Source: Syntrophomonadaceae bacterium
Lineage (GTDB): Bacteria > Bacillota > Dethiobacteria > PWVN01
Assembly (NCBI GenBank): GCA_003561835.1
Contig: PWVN01000128.1
Coordinates: forward strand, 1 to 5,977
DNA length: 5,977 bases
Reading direction: 5' to 3'
This document shows positions 5,702 to 5,977 of the stretch, in pieces. A program made the translations under genes and the position numbers. Position 1 is the stretch's first letter; each line of letters starts with the position of its first letter. The notes under the pieces are model-generated. The model was not told the origin of the DNA, searched no databases, and saw only the letters and a program-made list of their open reading frames with translations.

Positions 5702-5787
5702 CTGCGGGTGCTGGCATCTCCCGAGGAAAGTCCATGAGAGGGAAAGGGCTGATGAATTGAAAAGGCGTAATATTTTCGGCTTATCAG
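5702..5787 (+). other. Possible structured RNA or relic with RNase P core motifs
   Basis: GAGGAAAGTCCATG (5723-5736) is identical to the 5' core motif of bacterial RNase P RNA (GAGGAAAGUCC, followed by AUG in some Bacillota). CGGCTTATC (5777-5785) matches the 3' core motif. As in RNase P helix P4, AAG-(U)-CC can pair with GG-CTT leaving one bulged U. Upstream, GGG-TGC/GCA-CCC-like pairing (5705-5722) resembles a P3-type hairpin. Only about 45 bases separate the motifs, whereas a working RNase P RNA is near 350-400 bases with several other conserved blocks, which I do not see. It may be a deletion relic, a different RNA, or chance. Confidence 0.25.
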
Positions 5788-5809
5788 AGGCAACGCTATA
5801 GCGTTGCCT
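5788..5809. repeat. Perfect 22-bp palindrome
   Basis: AGGCAACGCTA is followed immediately by its exact reverse complement TAGCGTTGCCT. As RNA it gives a nine-base-pair stem with a four-base UAUA loop (or a longer cruciform in DNA). No T-run follows directly; the nearest, TTTTT, begins 25 bases later (5834), so it is at best an unusual terminator for the ankyrin gene. It could equally be an operator or part of a small mobile repeat. Confidence 0.6.
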
Positions 5810-5832
5810 ATGGTAAAGGCCATGCGGCTCCA

Positions 5833-5868
5833 ATTTTTCATTATTATTTATTTATTTATTATTTTTTT
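5833..5868. other. AT-rich low-complexity tract
   Basis: A stretch of 36 bases with a single C, built from ATT and ATTT units (for example ATTTATTTATTTATT at 5847-5861) and ending in seven T. It is sharply different from the GC-rich surroundings and marks the boundary between the hairpin cluster and the right-edge repeats. Its T-runs could end transcripts coming from the ankyrin gene. Confidence 0.5.
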
Positions 5869-5943
5869 CCCAGAGGCACTTCATATGGATGGGGCCGTCG
5901 TATTAACTTCAAATGGGGCTCATTCATTGCAACTCGAGAATTC

Positions 5944-5971
5944 TAGTGCCCTTTTTAGGACACTAAAAGGG
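5944..5971. repeat. Nested inverted repeats at the right edge, possibly a mobile element end
   Basis: CCCTTTTTAG (5949-5958) pairs with CTAAAAGGG (5963-5971) with one bulged T and a GACA loop. Alternatively TAGTGCC (5944-5950) pairs with GGACACTA (5958-5965) with one bulged A. The two pairings are mutually exclusive. This kind of sequence occurs at insertion sequence ends and in bidirectional terminators; the rest of any element lies beyond the window. Confidence 0.3.
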
Positions 5972-5977
5972 TCAAAA

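Noticed and set aside
5653..5841. A 62-residue minus-strand open frame at the end of the ankyrin gene
   Set aside because: It overlaps the ankyrin gene and the 22-bp palindrome, has no recognisable domain and no good ribosome site.
5882..5943. CATATG, CTCGAG and GAATTC sites close together, like a cloning polylinker
   Set aside because: The sites are separated or overlap irregularly, there is no vector sequence around them, and six-base palindromes occur by chance; noted only as a possible assembly-contamination check.
1..5977. tRNA genes or CRISPR arrays
   Set aside because: No tRNA-like cloverleaf signature and no regularly spaced repeats were seen on either strand.

Overview
The window looks like a piece of chromosome from a moderately GC-rich member of the Bacillota, probably in the Clostridia (genus not resolvable). 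The reasons are strong purine-rich Shine-Dalgarno sites, frequent TTG/GTG starts, sigma-A-like -35/-10 pairs, a Gram-positive-style lipoprotein and a substrate-binding protein of the OpuC (quaternary amine) family. Domain-level calls rest on motif reading only; no database search was possible.

Layout. Positions 1-464 hold a minus-strand type II toxin-antitoxin operon: a ribbon-helix-helix antitoxin with its own promoter, overlapping by 11 bases a PIN-domain toxin that runs off the left edge. Positions 465-768 are gene-free and carry a GC-rich hairpin, a sigma-A-like promoter and a repeat-containing leader. A 389-residue major facilitator transporter follows (769-1938). Next comes a co-directional cluster: a membrane protein of the phytol/dolichol (polyprenol) kinase family (2098-2892), a lipoprotein of the OpuC-type solute-binding family (2977-3933), and an integral-membrane PAP2 phosphatase with all three catalytic motifs (3976-4950). 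Positions 4951-5180 are regulatory, with a perfect 12-bp palindrome beside a TATAAT box. A short ankyrin-repeat protein follows (5181-5699). The last 278 bases have no credible gene but are rich in structure: an RNase P-like core motif pair, a perfect 22-bp palindrome, an AT-rich tract and nested inverted repeats at the right edge that may be the end of a mobile element.

The most striking observation is the lipoprotein at 2977-3933. Its two halves are in the reverse of the normal order: the C-terminal half of an OpuC-type binding protein comes first, directly after the lipobox, and the N-terminal half (beginning GSKDYTEQ) comes second, joined by a short linker. This is a clean circular permutation with one signal peptide, not two broken genes. 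In addition, three of the four positions expected to carry the tyrosines of the betaine/choline-binding aromatic cage are changed. No ABC permease or ATPase lies beside it; instead it sits between a predicted lipid kinase and a lipid phosphatase. That arrangement suggests, by inference, a surface-exposed sensor, carrier or accessory protein connected with lipid-carrier or headgroup metabolism rather than ordinary osmolyte uptake.
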